Assembly (NCBI GenBank): GCA_005881495.1
Contig: VBHI01000103.1
Span: 1 to 8,940, forward strand
Length of the DNA: 8,940 bases
Source: Chloroflexota bacterium
Lineage (GTDB): Bacteria > Chloroflexota > Ktedonobacteria > Ktedonobacterales > Ktedonobacteraceae
Direction of reading: 5' to 3'
The notes beneath the pieces were generated by a model that searched no databases, was not told the origin of the DNA, and saw nothing but the letters and a program-made list of their open reading frames with translations. Both the position numbers and the translations under genes were made by a program. Shown piece by piece: positions 7,485-8,940 of this stretch (position 1 is its first letter; each line of letters begins with the position of its first letter).

Positions 7485-7973
7485 CTATTCTTCCGCGAAG
7501 TCCGCGCGGAGCTTGTCTTCGTTCTCTTTGGACAGGTTGGTTTGAATGATCTCGAACTGCTGATCTTTGACGGCCTCAGCAACCTTGTCTACTACGGCAC
7601 CTGTCTCCAACAGGAACAAGGCCGAGGTGCCTGGCGTGATCTTGGAGCGCACCTGGTTGATGAAGGCATCGTCAATGCCATAGTGAGCAAAATGTCCCAT
7701 CAGTGCACCTACCGCGGCGCCTACCGCCAGGCCGAAGAAGGGGACAAAGAAAAGCAAGCCGAACAGCATCCCCCAGAACGCACCACCCAGTGCGCCGATC
7801 CCGGTCATGTTGGCGAGTTGTTTGGTCTTGGGTTTACTTGCTCCGGTAGGCCAGGTGAGGATGGCCCCATCATTAATCTGGATCAACTGTTGCTTTTGCA
7901 GGCTCTCTAGCGTAGAGAGCATAGTCCCGGCCCCCTCGGCCGTGGGAAACTTGAATACCAACAAAGTTGCCAT
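7485..7973 (-). CDS. DUF1269 domain membrane protein
   Basis: This 162-residue protein matches the DUF1269 pattern. It has an N-terminal alpha/beta part starting MATLLVFKFP, followed by a helix and a short strand region where ILTWPTG occurs (38-44). A Gly-rich hydrophobic hairpin at about 58-96 (alternating Gly/Ala and Leu/Phe, glycine-zipper-like) comes next, and then a C-terminal alpha/beta part with TPGTSALFLL (113-122). The two soluble halves flank the membrane hairpin. Function is unknown for the family; association with membranes is inferred. The ATG (complement of 7971-7973) has AAAGGAG at 7983-7989 in the complement, nine bases upstream, a strong RBS. It converges with the membrane-protein gene, and the hairpin lies between their stops. 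The acidic tail is Glu/Asp/Lys-rich. Confidence 0.88.
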   Translation of the reverse strand: MATLLVFKFPTAEGAGTMLSTLESLQKQQLIQINDGAILTWPTGASKPKTKQLANMTGIGALGGAFWGMLFGLLFFVPFFGLAVGAAVGALMGHFAHYGIDDAFINQVRSKITPGTSALFLLETGAVVDKVAEAVKDQQFEIIQTNLSKENEDKLRADFAEE

Positions 7974-7994
7974 GGTTACTTACTCCTTTCGAGC

Positions 7995-8040
7995 TGTACA
8001 CGTACAAATATTTCGCGTCCAGAAAGGTACGCGCTCTGGA
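7995..8040 (-). promoter_or_regulatory. Two short inverted repeats upstream of the DUF1269 gene
   Basis: TGTAC-AC-GTACA at 7995-8006 lies directly next to the SD of the DUF1269 gene, and TCCAGA (8018-8023) pairs with TCTGGA (8035-8040) across an 11-base loop. Both lie where a 5' leader or promoter should be and could be an operator or a leader hairpin. They are short enough to be chance, and no clear -35/-10 pair was recognised. Confidence 0.3.
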
Positions 8041-8060
8041 GTGCTTCATAGCATGATTAC

Positions 8061-8159
8061 CTAAATAGTGCCGATCAATCCCTCGATCAGCGACACAATG
8101 CCAAAGAACCCCAGCACAGCTATATTATTGAACATGCATTGATTGCACGTCAACCTCAT
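8061..8159 (-). CDS. Small hydrophobic ORF of 32 residues, or a gene remnant
   Basis: An open frame reads MRLTCNQCMFNNIAVLG and then a hydrophobic stretch ending LIEGLIGTI before TAG. It has a CxxC pair followed by one predicted membrane helix. The helix with its SLIEGLIG ending resembles the C-terminal helix of TM2-domain proteins, so this may be the tail of a decayed TM2 gene rather than a small protein in its own right. The ATG has AAGG directly abutting it and no proper SD. An upstream in-frame ATG would add ten residues. It lies between the DUF1269 gene and the permease remnant, all on the minus strand. Confidence 0.3.
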   Translation of the reverse strand: MRLTCNQCMFNNIAVLGFFGIVSLIEGLIGTI

Positions 8160-8172
8160 CCTTATGTGAGTT

Positions 8173-8201
8173 CTTGTATTTCTACCCATAGGTCTCGTCA
8201 A
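8173..8201 (-). promoter_or_regulatory. Possible promoter ahead of the 32-residue ORF
   Basis: On the minus strand TTGACG (complement of 8196-8201) and TACAAG (complement of 8173-8178) are 17 bases apart, matching five and four of six consensus positions. It overlaps the stop of the permease remnant and would start transcription only a few bases before the small ORF. This is pattern matching only. Confidence 0.25.
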
Positions 8202-8458
8202 GAGTGATTATTCCGAATAGCAACGCGGCGCAGGATTGGGGTGTTGGGGTCCCAGCGGAATGTGGCGACTGCTAGCGCCAGGGATAGCACTGTAAAGCCG
8301 AGCAGGATGAGCGACGGAAAGACGACTCCAGCCGCGTTCCCGGCGAAAGCGGCATGTACTCCATCGACCAGGTAACTGAAAGGAAGAGCGTGACCGATGG
8401 TCTTTACCCAGGCTGGAGCCGTGCTCAGACTATAGAACGTTGCGACGATCTTGATCAT
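8198..8458 (-). pseudogene. C-terminal remnant of an ABC-2 type transporter permease
   Basis: The 86-residue frame matches only the C-terminal end of drug/polysaccharide-export type ABC-2 permeases. Seen are FYSLSTAPAWVKTIGHALP followed by FSYLVDGVHAAF, then one long hydrophobic helix (about 47-68) and the FRWDPN ending typical of the family's cytoplasmic tail. A full permease has roughly 250 or more residues and six helices; the first five are missing. In frame, a TAG lies five codons upstream of the first ATG, and the other two frames upstream do not continue the permease, so this looks like a truncation junction and not a single frameshift. No SD precedes the ATG, and no ABC ATPase gene is nearby. 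It is probably non-functional. Confidence 0.65.
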
Positions 8459-8923
8459 GGGCTTTGTCGGCTATTTGACAGTCACCCGCAAAGATATGAA
8501 GGGTGAACAACGGTAGCTTCCTCCTCTTAGCATCATTCCTTACTTTTTTCAGAGTTACATATGCGCTTGGAGGAACATCTCCCCAAACTGAGCGAGAGTT
8601 GAGTACGGTCACTGAGGTGTATACCCCGACTCTCCTGAGCGTGCCTTAGCTCATCTTTGGGGGGAACCTGAGTTAGGAAATGCCCTCGGCGAGAGATAAT
8701 CACGCCAGAGCCATGTATTGTTTGACCTCATATTGAACGCAGCTTGAGTCTTTCTTAACAAAAAATGAGTATGCTTCTGCACAGAGAGACACGTCTGTGG
8801 CAAGGCTAGATCAAGACCAACAGAGCGGACGCATTTCTCTGTTCCGTCCTGTCCTGCGTTCTAAACACACCAAACGGTCGCACGGAACGTATCAGCGCGT
8901 TTCCGAGAAGAAAAGAAGTACAT
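8459..8923. other. About 465 bases without a convincing gene
   Basis: Neither strand carries a frame here that resembles a known protein. A 60-codon minus-strand frame (8430-8612) overlaps the permease remnant and has no recognisable domain. Small inverted repeats occur (for example GAGAGT near 8594 with ACTCTC near 8630). The stretch is AT-richer than the gal genes and probably holds the promoter of the gene starting at 8924, though no good -35/-10 pair was recognised. Confidence 0.5.
8819..8843. repeat. Inverted repeat upstream of the rightmost gene start
   Basis: AACAGAG (8819-8825) and CTCTGTT (8837-8843) are perfect 7-base arms around an 11-base centre, about 80 bases before the ATG at 8924. 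It could be an operator or a weak leader hairpin. The arms are short, so chance is possible. Confidence 0.3.
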
Positions 8924-8940
8924 ATGAAACAGCATCATAG
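8924..8940 (+). CDS. Possible gene start cut by the right edge
   Basis: An ATG at 8924 opens a frame reading Met-Lys-Gln-His-His to the window edge. A purine-rich tract (GAGAAGAAAAGAAG, about 8905-8918) lies a few bases upstream and could act as a weak RBS. The gene-free region before it is what one expects of a promoter region. Too little is visible to say anything about the product. Confidence 0.35.

Noticed and set aside
7431..7910. A 159-codon + strand open frame opposite the DUF1269 gene
   Set aside because: The minus-strand frame has a strong SD, a family match and a sensible membrane hairpin; the + frame has none of these.
8430..8612. A 60-codon minus-strand frame overlapping the permease remnant
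   Set aside because: No recognisable motif or membrane segment and no good SD; it does not continue the permease in another frame, so it gives no evidence of a frameshift.
8459..8923. Searched by eye for CRISPR repeats, tRNA genes, insertion-sequence ends and attachment sites
   Set aside because: No regularly spaced repeats, cloverleaf arms or transposase fragments were seen; the small inverted repeats present are too short to support any of these.

Overview
The window looks like a piece of a moderately GC-rich bacterial chromosome. The gene families, the TTG/GTG starts with good Shine-Dalgarno (SD) sites, and the DUF1269 and GT-C-like membrane proteins would fit a Chloroflexota bacterium, perhaps class Ktedonobacteria. 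That placement is inferred from general resemblance and was not tested. By eye, GC content falls from left to right: high in the galactose genes, lower in the membrane-protein gene, and lowest in the sparse right end.

Left to right: (1) bases 1-708 hold the 3' part of a cytidylate-kinase-like P-loop kinase gene whose start lies off the window. (2) Bases 782-6060 hold four genes on the + strand forming a galactoside utilisation cluster: a GH36 alpha-galactosidase, galT, galK and galE. galT/galK and galK/galE abut or overlap with SD sites inside the upstream gene, so they are almost certainly co-transcribed and translationally coupled. (3) Bases 6123-7406 hold a polytopic membrane protein resembling GT-C (PMT/ArnT-like) glycosyltransferases. 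(4) A strong hairpin at 7420-7456 separates it from a convergent minus-strand DUF1269 membrane protein gene (7485-7973). (5) From 8000 to the right edge coding is sparse: a 32-codon minus-strand ORF, the C-terminal remnant of an ABC-2 permease (8198-8458), about 465 bases with no convincing gene, and a possible new + strand gene starting at 8924.

The four central genes make one pathway. The alpha-galactosidase releases galactose from melibiose- or raffinose-type alpha-galactosides, GalK phosphorylates it, GalT exchanges it onto UDP-glucose, and GalE recycles UDP-galactose to UDP-glucose. No sugar transporter, mutarotase (galM) or regulator is visible, so uptake and control must lie elsewhere. 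The key catalytic residues I could check in all four enzymes are present. I did not find a convincing previously undescribed system; the points most worth a second look are the GT-C-like protein directly behind galE, the start-site choices in galT and galK, and the decayed-looking right end.
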